This document shows positions 16,067-25,587 of a stretch of 64,000 bases of DNA, piece by piece. Source of the DNA: EW11 sp035765635. GTDB taxonomy: Bacteria; Verrucomicrobiota; Verrucomicrobiia; Opitutales; Opitutaceae. The position numbers and the translations under genes were made by a program. The stretch covers positions 1 to 64,000 of the forward strand of contig DASTWZ010000024.1 of the NCBI GenBank assembly GCA_035765635.1. Direction: 5' to 3'. Position 1 is the stretch's first letter. Every line of letters begins with the position of its first letter. Below the pieces are notes generated by a model. That model did no database searches and was not told the DNA's origin. It worked only from the letters and a program-made list of their open reading frames with translations.

Positions 16067-17143
16067 CTACTTCCCCCACGCGATCGCCTGGCGTATGCTC
16101 AGGGCCGCCGCCACATCCTTCGCGAAAAAGGGACCGCGGAAAATCATACCGGTATATATCTGCACGAGCGATGCGCCCGCATCCAATTTTTCCCCGGCGC
16201 TCTGCGCATCATTGATGCCGCCCACGCCAATGATCGGAAGTCTGCCTCCCGTTGTCCTGGAAATATAGCGAATGATCTCCGTCGAGCGCGCCCGCACCGG
16301 AGGGCCGCTCAAACCACCCGCCTCGCTAATCGTCGCAAATCGACCAGGCCGCGCCAGCGTCGTGTTCGTCGCGATGATGCCATCCAGGCCAAAGTTCGCG
16401 ATCGTGGTGAGCACGGCGTCGATCTGGGCAAAGCTCAAATCCGGGGCGATTTTTAGCAGCACCGGCTTTTTCGGTTTCCCGAGCTGTGCGAAGCGCTCGC
16501 GATTCGCCGTCGTGATCACGCCAAGCAATTCGCGCAGACGATCCTCATCCTGCAGCCGGCGCAAATCCGGCGTGTTCGGACTGCTCACGTTCAACACCAA
16601 ATAATCCGCAAAGTCCGCCAGCTTGGAAAAGCTCGCCAGATAGTCCGTCACCGCCTTGTCCAGCGGCGCGGCCTTCGACTTCCCTAAATTGATACCGAGG
16701 GGAATTCGGCGTTTGCCGGGTTTTGCCTGGCGAGCCAATCGCGCCGCCACGGTGTCAGCCCCATCGTTATTGAAACCCATCCGGTTGATCACCGCCTCTT
16801 CTTCCGGATAACGAAACATCCGCGGCTTTGGATTTCCCGGTTGTTGCAGCGCCGTGACCGTTCCGATCTCCACATGGCCAAAGCCAAGCGCTGCCGCCGC
16901 TGGCCAGGCTCGGGCATTTTTATCGAATCCCGCGGCCAAACCGACGGCATTGGGAAACCTCAATCCAAACAACTCGATCGGCCGATAGGAGCTGGCTGGC
17001 AACTGATTCGACCATTCCAGCAGTCGGCAGAGGGGTCTCACCCGGCCCAGCAACGCGAGCGCTGAGACGGCATATTCGTGCGCACGCTCAGGATTCGAGG
17101 CGAACAACAGGCGGCGAACCGCGCGTTCGTAGATGAGACCCAT
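16067..17143 (-). CDS. pyrD: Dihydroorotate dehydrogenase (quinone), class 2
   Basis: Membrane-associated flavoenzyme of pyrimidine synthesis that oxidises dihydroorotate to orotate and passes electrons to quinone. The class 2 N-terminal helix is present (LIYERAVRRLLFASNPERAHEY), followed by AVGLAAGFDKNA, VEIGTVTALQQPGNPKPR, INRMGFNNDG and the catalytic-serine segment NVSSPNTPDLR, then GGLSGPPV for FMN phosphate. The ATG at 17143 gives 358 residues; an extension to 17221 has no family support. It is monocistronic and convergent with sucD. Confidence 0.96.
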   Translation of the reverse strand: MGLIYERAVRRLLFASNPERAHEYAVSALALLGRVRPLCRLLEWSNQLPASSYRPIELFGLRFPNAVGLAAGFDKNARAWPAAAALGFGHVEIGTVTALQQPGNPKPRMFRYPEEEAVINRMGFNNDGADTVAARLARQAKPGKRRIPLGINLGKSKAAPLDKAVTDYLASFSKLADFADYLVLNVSSPNTPDLRRLQDEDRLRELLGVITTANRERFAQLGKPKKPVLLKIAPDLSFAQIDAVLTTIANFGLDGIIATNTTLARPGRFATISEAGGLSGPPVRARSTEIIRYISRTTGGRLPIIGVGGINDAQSAGEKLDAGASLVQIYTGMIFRGPFFAKDVAAALSIRQAIAWGK

Positions 17144-17394
17144 AAAACGGAGAAGGTTGAAATCTCGTCCCCCATAAATCAAGTGCCGTGGCTTGCAGAA
17201 AGTCTCAGAACACGAGGGCACACATGTTTTTAGGCGGGCAATTTTTGTGCTTGTTTTTCAAAAGTCGCCTCGCACGCTGCGGCTCCGTTTTCCCTCGCCA
17301 ACCGCGAGCGCGGCGCAGAGGAAAGCGATCTTAAAATCACTTACCGATTTGACTCTGCTAAAGGCCGAGCTTTTTGCTCCGAACTGATCCAAGT

Positions 17395-18198
17395 ATGGCG
17401 AAATCTTCCACAACTCTCGACTGGTGCATCGTACGACTCGGCGACGACCACAATTGGTGGGTGGCTGAGGTCAGCGACCCCGTGCGCTGGGATGTGGACG
17501 GGCTCAGCATCATCGACCCCCGCCAGGTCGCACACCTGCTCGAACTCGTCGAGCCGCTGCGCGACTATGGTTTCGACCAAGACGTCCTCGACAGCGCGTT
17601 CATACCTTTTCGCATCGAGAAGGATCTCGGCGAAGGCCGTGTTCGCCTGAAGCGCGTGAAGGACTCCATCGTCGAGTCCGATGAAAAGCTTTTCGCTTTG
17701 CCCGACGTCCTCGATGAAGAAAATGGTCCCTACGCCGATCTTCTCGATCACCTCACTCGCCTGCGCGTGAAAATGCTCAATGAGCTGTTCGATTTCGAAT
17801 CGAAGCTCACCGTCGACGAAGTCGAAGACGAGATTCGCGAAGAGCAGAACACCAACTTCATCGAAGGTAAGGCCGTCCACATTTTCGACGAGATCAGTGC
17901 AATCCTCGAATACGTCCCGGCTGGCTGGGACATGGATGAGGAAGCGCCCGAAAAAGCCGTGGAAGACGAGGGCGAAGACCTGCCCGAGCTCGACGCCGAA
18001 GAAGAAGAAAAACTCAAGAACGACGAGTCCCTGAAATGGGATGAAGACGAAGACGAGGACGGCGACGAAAAGGACGAGGACTCGGACGAAGACGACGAAG
18101 AGAGCGACGACGAGGACGAGGAAGAATCCGAAGAAGAAGACGAGGAAGACGAGAGCGAGGACGACGATCGTCCACGCCGCCGTTCCAAGAAACGGTAA
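17395..18198 (+). CDS. Hypothetical protein with extreme acidic tail
   Basis: Not recognised. From the ATG at 17395 (MAKSSTTLDWCIVRLG) there are 267 residues. Residues 1-180 look globular, with WWVAEVSDPVRWDVDG near the start and a predicted helical region around 110-155. From about residue 185 the chain becomes almost entirely Glu/Asp with scattered Lys and Ser, then ends in a basic cap (RPRRRSKKR). The acidic tail could bind basic proteins, RNA-protein complexes or divalent metal, but the sequence does not decide this. It is 39 bp upstream of a polysaccharide export gene. Confidence 0.8.
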   Translation: MAKSSTTLDWCIVRLGDDHNWWVAEVSDPVRWDVDGLSIIDPRQVAHLLELVEPLRDYGFDQDVLDSAFIPFRIEKDLGEGRVRLKRVKDSIVESDEKLFALPDVLDEENGPYADLLDHLTRLRVKMLNELFDFESKLTVDEVEDEIREEQNTNFIEGKAVHIFDEISAILEYVPAGWDMDEEAPEKAVEDEGEDLPELDAEEEEKLKNDESLKWDEDEDEDGDEKDEDSDEDDEESDDEDEEESEEEDEEDESEDDDRPRRRSKKR

Positions 18199-18237
18199 CG
18201 TTGCCTTCTCACGAGGTTTTCCTCAGCAACCTCGTTC

Positions 18238-18837
18238 ATGCCGCCATCCGTTCGGACGCATTTTGCCCTGCTGTTCGCACTCCTGATCGGAGTCTTTGCC
18301 GGGGGATGCAGCGGCGTTTCCAACCAGAACGGGTCAAATCCGAAAATCCCCGAAGTCGTCGGCGCCGGCGGTCTGCGTCCAGGCGATAGCTTGATCATCG
18401 CGATCCAGGGCGTGCCGGATCCGACGAGCAACAATGTCCAGATCGATGAGCAGGGACTCATCACCCTGCCCTTCGTGGGCGCGATCCATGCCTCGGGTCA
18501 AACGACCGCGGCCCTTTCGCAACGCATCCGAGACACGTACATCGCGAAGAAAATTTACACGGCTCTGGACGTTTCAGTGACCGTAACGGAGCGCTACGTT
18601 TATGTCGGCGGCGAAGTCGTGCGACCTGGCCGCGTCGTTTGGACGCCAGATCTCACGCTAACCAAGGCCGTTCAGGCCGCGGGCGGCTTCACGCTTTATG
18701 CGAAGGAAACGCGCGTGAGCCTCGTGCGCGATCGTGCTGCGTATGACATCAACGTCCCGCTCGCGCAGCAAAAGCCGGCGGAAGATCCGCACCTGCTGCC
18801 TGGCGACGCGATTCAGGTTCCCAAGTCGGCATTCTGA
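18238..18837 (+). CDS. Polysaccharide export lipoprotein, Wza-like
   Basis: It has 199 residues. The N-terminal hydrophobic segment ends in lipobox VFAGGC (about residues 19-24), so it is an outer-membrane lipoprotein. GLRPGDSLIIAIQG opens the Poly_export domain, and VTVTERYVYVGGEVVRPGRVVW and LTLTKAVQAAGGFTLYAKETRVSLVRD form a SLBB domain. It lacks the C-terminal amphipathic helix of full Wza. No polymerase or Wzc gene lies next to it, so it may serve a polysaccharide locus elsewhere. Its 3' end overlaps the convergent epimerase gene by 25 bp. Confidence 0.9.
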   Translation: MPPSVRTHFALLFALLIGVFAGGCSGVSNQNGSNPKIPEVVGAGGLRPGDSLIIAIQGVPDPTSNNVQIDEQGLITLPFVGAIHASGQTTAALSQRIRDTYIAKKIYTALDVSVTVTERYVYVGGEVVRPGRVVWTPDLTLTKAVQAAGGFTLYAKETRVSLVRDRAAYDINVPLAQQKPAEDPHLLPGDAIQVPKSAF

Positions 18838-20231
18838 CCGGCTTCCGTCGGCGCTGCCGACCGGCCAAGGACATAACGCAGCGCCATCTCCAGCTGCGGC
18901 TGCCGGAAACGATAATCGGTTTCCGTCAATTTCTCGGGACTCACGCGAACACTCGAGAGCACCGTCTCATCGGCCATCTGCCCGTACACGGCGCGAAGCC
19001 CGGCGCGCGGCACCGGAAACAAAGTCGGCCGATGGAGAACCCGCCCCAAAGTTTCCGTGAATTCCGCGTTCGTCACCGGGGCCGGCGACACTGCATTCAC
19101 TTCGTGGATACAGCGCTGATCGAGCACGGCGTGATAATACGCGCCGACGGTATCATCGATCGAAATCCAACTCATCCATTGCTCGCCGTCCGCAAGCTTT
19201 CCGCCAAGTCCCGCGCGAAAAATTTTCGTGAGGCGAGGCAGCGCACCTCCTGCGGGCGAAAGCACCATTCCCGTGCGCAACGCGACGGGACGAACGCCGA
19301 ATTCTTCGATCGCGAAAATCTCTCGCTCCCAAGCGTCGCACAGATCCGCCAGAAATCCCCCGCCCCGATCGGATTGCTCGGACAAAATCTCATCGCCGCG
19401 CGACCCATAGATTCCGGTGGCTGACGCACTGACAAAAACAAACGGCCGATGCTTCAAACGCTCCATCGCATCCACCAGCGTCCGCGTGCCGGCGATGCGG
19501 CTATTCCAAATTTCCTCTCGCGCCTTTTTCGTCCAGCGCTGCGCGATGTTCATGCCGGCGAGATTGATCACGACATCGACGGCCTTGAGCTGATGCTCGT
19601 CGAGTTCTCCAGACGCGGGATTCCAGAATACTTCATTTGCGTTCGTCGGCTTGCGCCGCACCAGGCGGATCACTTCATGACCCTGCGTCCGCAAAAACGG
19701 GACCAGGGCCGAACCGATCAGCCCCGATGCGCCTGCGATGACAAACCGCATCGGTCGCACGGCTCCGTAACGCAGCACCATGGCTTGATCGTCGCGCAGT
19801 CGTTCGTACCGGAAGCGAAAAGCGCGGGATAGTTCCCGCTTCACTCGTTTGCCGAAAATCAGTTTCCCGAGCGCTCCGCCGGGAATTTGGTACGCAATAT
19901 CGTCGTGCCAGACGCAACGCGCCGGCCCGTCGGTTTCGACGTAGTGACGATGCTCCCAGTGCGCGAAGGGCCCCTTCCGCGCGCGGTCGTTGAACTGCTT
20001 GTCTTCGACATAGCCAAAATGCTCCGTCTCCCACTCGACCCAGAATGGCCCGATTTTCTGGCGCACGTTCACCCGCTCGCCGTTCTTTACGCCATTGGCC
20101 GGCTTCAAGACCTCCATTTTTTGCCAAGGAGGCGTCAATCGCGTCAAAGCGCCGGGGCGTTCATGCCATTGAAATACATGATGAGCCGGCCGGTTCAGAT
20201 CAGTGGAAAATTGGATTTGCTGGAGACTCAT
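18813..20231 (-). CDS. SRPBCC domain fused to TIGR01777-type epimerase
   Basis: It has 472 residues from the ATG at 20231. Residues 1-150 resemble the polyketide-cyclase/SRPBCC ligand-binding fold (HHVFQWHERPGALTRLTPPW, ending FRFRYERLRDD). From about residue 165 there is a Rossmann domain (RFVIAGASGLIGSALVPFL), the TIGR01777 features NLAGMNIAQRWT and SASATGIYGSRGDE, and a C-terminal DUF1731-type end. The catalytic Tyr of classical SDRs is visible as YGSRGD rather than YxxxK. A role in lipid or cell-envelope metabolism is possible but unproven. It overlaps the upstream lipoprotein gene tail to tail. Confidence 0.88.
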   Translation of the reverse strand: MSLQQIQFSTDLNRPAHHVFQWHERPGALTRLTPPWQKMEVLKPANGVKNGERVNVRQKIGPFWVEWETEHFGYVEDKQFNDRARKGPFAHWEHRHYVETDGPARCVWHDDIAYQIPGGALGKLIFGKRVKRELSRAFRFRYERLRDDQAMVLRYGAVRPMRFVIAGASGLIGSALVPFLRTQGHEVIRLVRRKPTNANEVFWNPASGELDEHQLKAVDVVINLAGMNIAQRWTKKAREEIWNSRIAGTRTLVDAMERLKHRPFVFVSASATGIYGSRGDEILSEQSDRGGGFLADLCDAWEREIFAIEEFGVRPVALRTGMVLSPAGGALPRLTKIFRAGLGGKLADGEQWMSWISIDDTVGAYYHAVLDQRCIHEVNAVSPAPVTNAEFTETLGRVLHRPTLFPVPRAGLRAVYGQMADETVLSSVRVSPEKLTETDYRFRQPQLEMALRYVLGRSAAPTEAGQNADLGT

Positions 20232-20493
20232 GCGCTTCGGTCCGGACCGGAGGAGGGTCAAACATGCCGCAGCCGGGCGTCGCTGCGCAACCTTTCGTTC
20301 ACCCCAAGGACAGAGGGCAACTCGCCTGCGCAAAGCGTCGGTTCCGCGTCAATTTTCATCCGCCAGCTTTGCCCACGTTTTGTAGTGGAACCTTGGTCCA
20401 AAAGCAGCTCTCTAGTGCGCCGTTCGTCGGGCCTGAAGCAAATCCTGGGAGGTGCCGTGGTTCGGTCTCCTCCCCTGAGGAGCTTGGCGGTTC

Positions 20494-21513
20494 GTGCGGA
20501 CAATCATGATGAACCTCCTTCGCAAGCACACGCCAGGCGCCATGGCCCAGGGTCTCCCGGGTCGCGGACTGCGTAAGCTTTTCATTCCGATCTACCGCCG
20601 CTGCACCGGCCGCGTCCTGGATCAGTTTCAAGCCGAATGGGTCGTCCAAGGCTACGTCAACCGCGGGCTGCAAACACGCTTCGCCCTGCGCGATCGGCTG
20701 CTTCGCATGCCGTACAAGAAAATCTCGTGCGAAACCGAGTTCGGCCCCGAACTGAAATATTATCTGCCATACGCGTATTGGCATCATCGGAATGGCACGC
20801 TCTCGAGTACCCGCTCCTTTCAAGACACGCGTTCGCTTTATTTTTTCAGCCCCAATCACACCGAGCATGAAGGATCGCGACGCTACATTTTGGATCCGAA
20901 CGTTCCGAATTCCGAGGACCACAATTTCAACTACAACTTTCACCGCTGGGCCCGCGTGCCGTTGAAGGAAACGTATCAAAACCGGCTCCGCTTCGCCTTC
21001 GAAAAACCGCTCGTCGTCATTTCCAACAAATACAATGACGAGTGGGGCAAAGGTCCGATCAATTTTCTTTCGCCAGAGTTTCTCGAGAAGCTGATCCGCA
21101 CTCTATCGTCGCGCTACAGCGTCGTCTACAATCGCCCCTCCAGCCAAATGATCGCCAGCGATCACAACGACGTGCAGGACTGGGACGAAAAACGCTCCCT
21201 CAGGCAGAATCATCCCGCGCTCCATTTCGCCGAGGATCTCTTTGCAGCGCACAAGAGCGAGTGCCCGAGCTTCAACGAATTTCAACTCAGCCTGTACGCG
21301 CAGTGCACGCGCTTCATTTCCGTGCAGGGCGGAAATTCAGTCCTGGCGAGTTACTTCGGCGGCACGAATCTCATTTTTCAGCGCCAGGGTCAGGAAATAT
21401 TCTTTCGCGAACTCGAAACAATCTACCCGCGTCTGGCCGGCACCGCGTGTTTCGGCTTCGCCGACTACGACTCGCTCTACCGCGCGGTCGAGCAACACTA
21501 TCTTCCGAGTTGA
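20494..21513 (+). CDS. Conserved hypothetical protein, possible glycosyltransferase-like
   Basis: No family was recognised with certainty. It has 339 residues, no signal peptide and no clear membrane segment. QCTRFISVQGGNSVLASYFGGTNLIF (about residues 268-293) resembles the C-terminal nucleotide-sugar-facing stretch of some GT-B or DUF563-type glycosyltransferases, a weak resemblance. There are many aromatic and His residues around 85-145 (YYLPYAYWHHRNG, NYNFHRW). A GTG at 20494 has GAGGAG 11 nt upstream; an ATG at 20506 is the alternative. It is convergent with glgA. Confidence 0.6.
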   Translation: MRTIMMNLLRKHTPGAMAQGLPGRGLRKLFIPIYRRCTGRVLDQFQAEWVVQGYVNRGLQTRFALRDRLLRMPYKKISCETEFGPELKYYLPYAYWHHRNGTLSSTRSFQDTRSLYFFSPNHTEHEGSRRYILDPNVPNSEDHNFNYNFHRWARVPLKETYQNRLRFAFEKPLVVISNKYNDEWGKGPINFLSPEFLEKLIRTLSSRYSVVYNRPSSQMIASDHNDVQDWDEKRSLRQNHPALHFAEDLFAAHKSECPSFNEFQLSLYAQCTRFISVQGGNSVLASYFGGTNLIFQRQGQEIFFRELETIYPRLAGTACFGFADYDSLYRAVEQHYLPS

Positions 21514-21541
21514 GCCACGGTCCGCGGCGGGTTCAGGCCGC

Positions 21542-22984
21542 TCAGAGCATGTGCTCGTACATGTACTCGTAGCCGAGCGCCGCTTTTTTCCAGCTAAAGT
21601 CCTTCTGCATTCCCCGCAGTTGCACGGCGGCGAACTGCTTTTTGTCCGCGTACAGCGCCATCGCCCGCTCGAGACCATCGCGCAAACCCGACGCTGTAGG
21701 GGAAAAAGCAATACCCGTGCCGTCCTCCGGGTGTTTGACGAAGTCGATGACAGTGTCGACCAGGCCACCGACATGGCTCACGAGCGGAATCGTGCCGTAG
21801 GCCTGCGAGTACATTTGGTTCAGTCCGCAAGGCTCGAACAACGACGGCATCAAAAAGAAATCGCTGCCGGCCTCGACCAAATGGCTCATCGTTTCATCGA
21901 GGCGCGCCGCCAAACCTATCTTGTGGGGATGAGCCGCGGCCAAGTCGGCCACCGCGCGCTCGAGCCGCCGATCGCCCGTGCCGAGAATTGCGAGCCGGCA
22001 ATCGTTCTTCAGAAAGAAATCCGCATTCGCGAGCACGAGCTGAATACCCTTCTGCTCGGTGAATCGGCAAACCATGCCGAAGACCGGCGCTGTATCCGTT
22101 GGCTGGAGACCGAGTCGCTTGAGCAGTTCGGCGCGACAAACCGCCTTGCCAGCCATGTTGCCTGGAGAAAAGCGCGCAGGCAGATGTTCATCGCTCACCG
22201 GATTCCACACCGCATTGTCGATGCCGTTGAGCAAACCAACGAGATCCTCCGCCCGCGAACTCACGACACCGTCGAGCCCACAGCCAAACTCCGGCGTCTG
22301 AATTTCCTGCGCGTATTGCGGACTCACGGTCGTCACGCGATCGGCGAACAAGATGCCGCCTTTCATGAAGCTCATCTGGCCGTAGTACTCGAGGCCATCG
22401 ATGCTCATCAGATCCGCGGGAAGATTCGTTCGATAAAACGAGCGCATCGGAAACAGACCTTGAAACGCGATGTTGTGAATCGTGAACACCGTCTTCATCG
22501 CGAGCGTCACGTTGTTGCGACGTTCCGAATAGCGCAGCAGCAACGGGAGCAAGGCTGTCTGCCAATCGTGACAATGCACGACGTCCGCGTTCATTTCAGA
22601 TAGCCGCAGGGTTTCGACGATTCCCTTGCAGAAAAAAATGTAGCGCTGGTGATTGTCCTCGTAGTCTCGTTCACCGTTTCCGTAGAGGCCCTTGCGGTCG
22701 AAGAATTCCTCCCGGCAAATCAGGAAAATTTTCAGATTCGTCTTCGGCGAAAACACGCGCACGTCTCCGCTCATGAAGACGTCTCCCATTTCGATCTTCA
22801 GCTTGTAGATTCGCTCGGCTTTCGCCGCGTCCTTGTGATCGAGCACCGCGCGATAACCGGGAAGAAACACCGCGACTTCGTGGCCGTGTTCGGCTAGCGT
22901 TCCCGCCAGCGATCCGACCGCGTCAGCCAAGCCACCCGTTTTGACGTAGGGGAACAGTTCGCTTGCGGCGTGGACGATCTTCAT
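21542..22984 (-). CDS. glgA: Glycogen synthase (ADP-glucose), GT5
   Basis: Transfers glucose from ADP-glucose to glycogen. KIVHAASELFPYVKTGGLADAVGSL at the N-terminus contains the KTGGL ADP-glucose-binding motif; HCHDWQTALLP and FTIHNIAFQG follow; the C-terminal GT-B domain has GMVCRFTEQKG, LMPSLFEPCGLNQMYSQAYG and VGGLVDTV. It has 480 residues, a normal length. The ATG at 22984 is preferred over a TTG at 22987. No other glg gene is adjacent. Confidence 0.96.
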   Translation of the reverse strand: MKIVHAASELFPYVKTGGLADAVGSLAGTLAEHGHEVAVFLPGYRAVLDHKDAAKAERIYKLKIEMGDVFMSGDVRVFSPKTNLKIFLICREEFFDRKGLYGNGERDYEDNHQRYIFFCKGIVETLRLSEMNADVVHCHDWQTALLPLLLRYSERRNNVTLAMKTVFTIHNIAFQGLFPMRSFYRTNLPADLMSIDGLEYYGQMSFMKGGILFADRVTTVSPQYAQEIQTPEFGCGLDGVVSSRAEDLVGLLNGIDNAVWNPVSDEHLPARFSPGNMAGKAVCRAELLKRLGLQPTDTAPVFGMVCRFTEQKGIQLVLANADFFLKNDCRLAILGTGDRRLERAVADLAAAHPHKIGLAARLDETMSHLVEAGSDFFLMPSLFEPCGLNQMYSQAYGTIPLVSHVGGLVDTVIDFVKHPEDGTGIAFSPTASGLRDGLERAMALYADKKQFAAVQLRGMQKDFSWKKAALGYEYMYEHML

Positions 22985-23060
22985 CAACCGACGCTAGGCA
23001 ACTACTTCTGTCATTTCCAACTCCAATCCCGCGCGCTGTCGTGCCTTTTCCACTACAATT

Positions 23061-25307
23061 ATGAAATTCCGCGAACGCATCTTTTCCGTGTTGCGACGGC
23101 CTGAATACAAACCGCTCGACGAGGCCGGTCTGGCGCGCGCTCTCGATCTGCCAAAAAAAGAGCGGCGCACACTCGCTCACGAAATTCGACTGCTTCTTTC
23201 GAAGGGAGAAATCGCTTTCGTCAAAGGCGACCGGCTGGCGCTGCCGCAGGATCAGCCGAAAGATTCGATCTCGGGAAAAATCATTTTCCGCTCCGGTGGC
23301 TCCGCCCTCGTCGTGCCCGCCTCTTCACCCGAAGACGAATCTCCCGACGCGATTCAAATCGCGGCTGAAGACACGGGCGTCGCCCTCCACGGCGACCGCG
23401 TCGAAGTCAATGTCTACCCTCAACTCACCGCGCGCCGCGACGGCCGAGGCATGGAACGCAGCGGACGCGTCACTCGCGTGATCGAACGTGCCCGCGACAC
23501 AATCGTGGGACGTCTGCAAAAAGTTCGGACGACCTTTTACGTCACTCCCGACGATCCGCGGCTCGTGCACCAGATCAACGTCGCCGATCCGACGACTGGC
23601 AACGTCAAGCCTCGGCCCGAAATCGGAGACAAGGTCGTCGTGCAGTTGAACGAATGGACCTCCCGCCAGAAACCGCTCGAAGGAAAAGTCATCGAGCGCC
23701 TCGGAAAAATGTTCGAGCCGCGCGCCGAACTCGCCGGCATCTACCACAAATATAATCTCGAACCGGAGTTTCCCGCCGACGTCATGCGCGAGGTCAACGC
23801 GCTCCCAGACGAAGTTCGGCCGAAGGAACTCGTCGGCCGCCTGGATTATCGCGAAGTGCCCACCTTCACAATCGATCCGGACGACGCCAAGGATTTCGAC
23901 GACGCTCTTTCCATCGAAACGGTGGAAGGCGAGACGCGCGTCGGCATTCACATCGCCGACGTCAGCGCCTACGTGAAGTTCGGCACCGCTCTCGACCGCG
24001 AAGCTCACCGCCGGGGAAACTCCACCTATCTCGTAGGCACGGTCATTCCGATGTTGCCGGAAAAATTGTCGAACGGCCTCTGCTCGCTCGTCGAAGCGGA
24101 AGATCGTCTCTGCAAAGCGGTTTTCCTCATCTTCGACAAGAAGGGGCGGCTTCGCGAAACGATGTTCGGCAACACCGTCATCCGCAGCCTCAAACGCCTC
24201 ACCTATAAACAGGCGTACGCGTTTCTCTTCGAGGACGACGTCGAAAAAATCCGCTCCTTGCCGCTGCCGCCGAAACACCAGACGGGATCGACTGGGCGCG
24301 CGCTCAGCTCGCTTTCCAACCCAGAGTTGCTCGATCTTCAAACCTGGGTCCGAAAACTCTGGTCGATCGCGAGCAAACTCCGACGCGATCGCATGGCGCA
24401 CGGCAGCCTCGATCTCGACATGCCCGAGACGAAAGTCTTCGTGGACGCAGAGGGCTACGCCGATCGCCTCGAAAAAATCGAACATGACGAGAGCCATCAG
24501 CTGATCGAGGAATTCATGCTCGCGGCGAATGAAGCGGTCGCACGCCTCACCCGCATGCATCGCCTTCCCTCGCTTTATCGCGTGCACGACGAACCCGACG
24601 AAGAAAAACTCGGCGAACTTCGCCAGTTTTTAGGCACCGTCGGAATTCAAACCGCCAATTTATCGGTGCGCTCCGAAATCGTGAAACTGCTCGAGACGCT
24701 GCGCACTCATCCGCAAGGCTACACGTTGCGCACGCAGTTACTGCGCAGTTTGAAAAAGGCGGATTATCGCGCGTCGCCCGACGGTCACTACGGGCTCCAC
24801 AAAAAAGACTACACGCACTTCACGTCTCCCATTCGTCGATACGCCGACCTCGTGGTGCATCGCGTCTTCGACTATTATTTGGTGAAGCACGGCGGCCATC
24901 CCGCGCCGGCCGGTTTCGGTTTTCCGTACACTCCGGCCCGAATGGAAAGTATCGGCGAACATCTCAGTTTGACCGAGACAAACAGCATGGAAGCCGAGCG
25001 CGAGAGCGTGAAGATCAAGCTGCTCGAATTCTTCGAACGCGAGTTGAAGAAAAAACAGAAGACGACGTTTCAGGCCGCTATCACCGACGTGCGCCGAAAC
25101 GGCCTCTTTGTCGAACTCGTCGAGTCGATGACCTTCGGCTTCGTCGCCGCCTCATCGCTGCATGACGATCATTATAGCTTGAACAACGCGGGCGACGCGC
25201 TGATCGGCCGCCGCACCAAGCGTCGTTTCACCGCCGGCGACGTGATCAAGGTGGCGGTTGAAAAAGTCGACCGCTACAAGCGCCTGATCGATTTCCGTTT
25301 GGCGTAA
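23061..25307 (+). CDS. rnr: Ribonuclease R (RNB family exoribonuclease)
   Basis: 3'-5' exoribonuclease for structured RNA. It has 748 residues: an N-terminal winged-helix/cold-shock region (about 1-190), the RNB domain with the four catalytic aspartates in FTIDPDDAKDFDDALS, then HIADVSAYVKFGTALDREAHRRGNS, YLVGTVIPMLPEKLSNGLCSL, the late TSPIRRYADLVVHR, and a C-terminal S1 domain (DVRRNGLFVELVES). The lysine-rich tail of E. coli RNase R is missing, so the protein is somewhat short. It is divergent from glgA. Confidence 0.97.
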   Translation: MKFRERIFSVLRRPEYKPLDEAGLARALDLPKKERRTLAHEIRLLLSKGEIAFVKGDRLALPQDQPKDSISGKIIFRSGGSALVVPASSPEDESPDAIQIAAEDTGVALHGDRVEVNVYPQLTARRDGRGMERSGRVTRVIERARDTIVGRLQKVRTTFYVTPDDPRLVHQINVADPTTGNVKPRPEIGDKVVVQLNEWTSRQKPLEGKVIERLGKMFEPRAELAGIYHKYNLEPEFPADVMREVNALPDEVRPKELVGRLDYREVPTFTIDPDDAKDFDDALSIETVEGETRVGIHIADVSAYVKFGTALDREAHRRGNSTYLVGTVIPMLPEKLSNGLCSLVEAEDRLCKAVFLIFDKKGRLRETMFGNTVIRSLKRLTYKQAYAFLFEDDVEKIRSLPLPPKHQTGSTGRALSSLSNPELLDLQTWVRKLWSIASKLRRDRMAHGSLDLDMPETKVFVDAEGYADRLEKIEHDESHQLIEEFMLAANEAVARLTRMHRLPSLYRVHDEPDEEKLGELRQFLGTVGIQTANLSVRSEIVKLLETLRTHPQGYTLRTQLLRSLKKADYRASPDGHYGLHKKDYTHFTSPIRRYADLVVHRVFDYYLVKHGGHPAPAGFGFPYTPARMESIGEHLSLTETNSMEAERESVKIKLLEFFERELKKKQKTTFQAAITDVRRNGLFVELVESMTFGFVAASSLHDDHYSLNNAGDALIGRRTKRRFTAGDVIKVAVEKVDRYKRLIDFRLA

Positions 25308-25334
25308 GACAGAGGTTAGGGCAATGGGTTAGAT

Positions 25335-25539
25335 GCCCACGAATCACACGAATTACACGAAATCGATCCACGGAATTTTTCCCCACGGAAAACACGGACG
25401 ACACGGAACCAAGCAGAATAAACAAAACATAGAACTGACGCGCCACATGTTGTTTTCCCCACCAGTTTCCGTGTACTCCGTGTTTTCCGTGGGAAATTCT
25501 GCTGCCGAACATTTCGTGCAATTCGTGTGATTCGTGGGC
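25335..25539. repeat. CACGAA long-palindrome element, copy 4
   Basis: Left arm GCCCACGAATCACACGAATT and right arm of AATTCGTGTGATTCGTGGGC type (ending 25539) enclose inner CCCACGGAAAACACGGACG and CCGTGTTTTCCGTGGGAAA arms and a unique centre. About 205 bp long, it fills most of the 280-bp gap between rnr and the DUF5069 gene. Confidence 0.88.
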
Positions 25540-25587
25540 CCCTCACCCGTTTTGCGTTTTTGTCGATCGTTCGTCTTTTGAGGCGCG

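Noticed and set aside
17935..18170. Acidic tail as a simple-repeat artefact
   Set aside because: Codons vary (GAC, GAT, GAA, GAG mixed) and the frame closes with a basic end, so it reads as real coding sequence.
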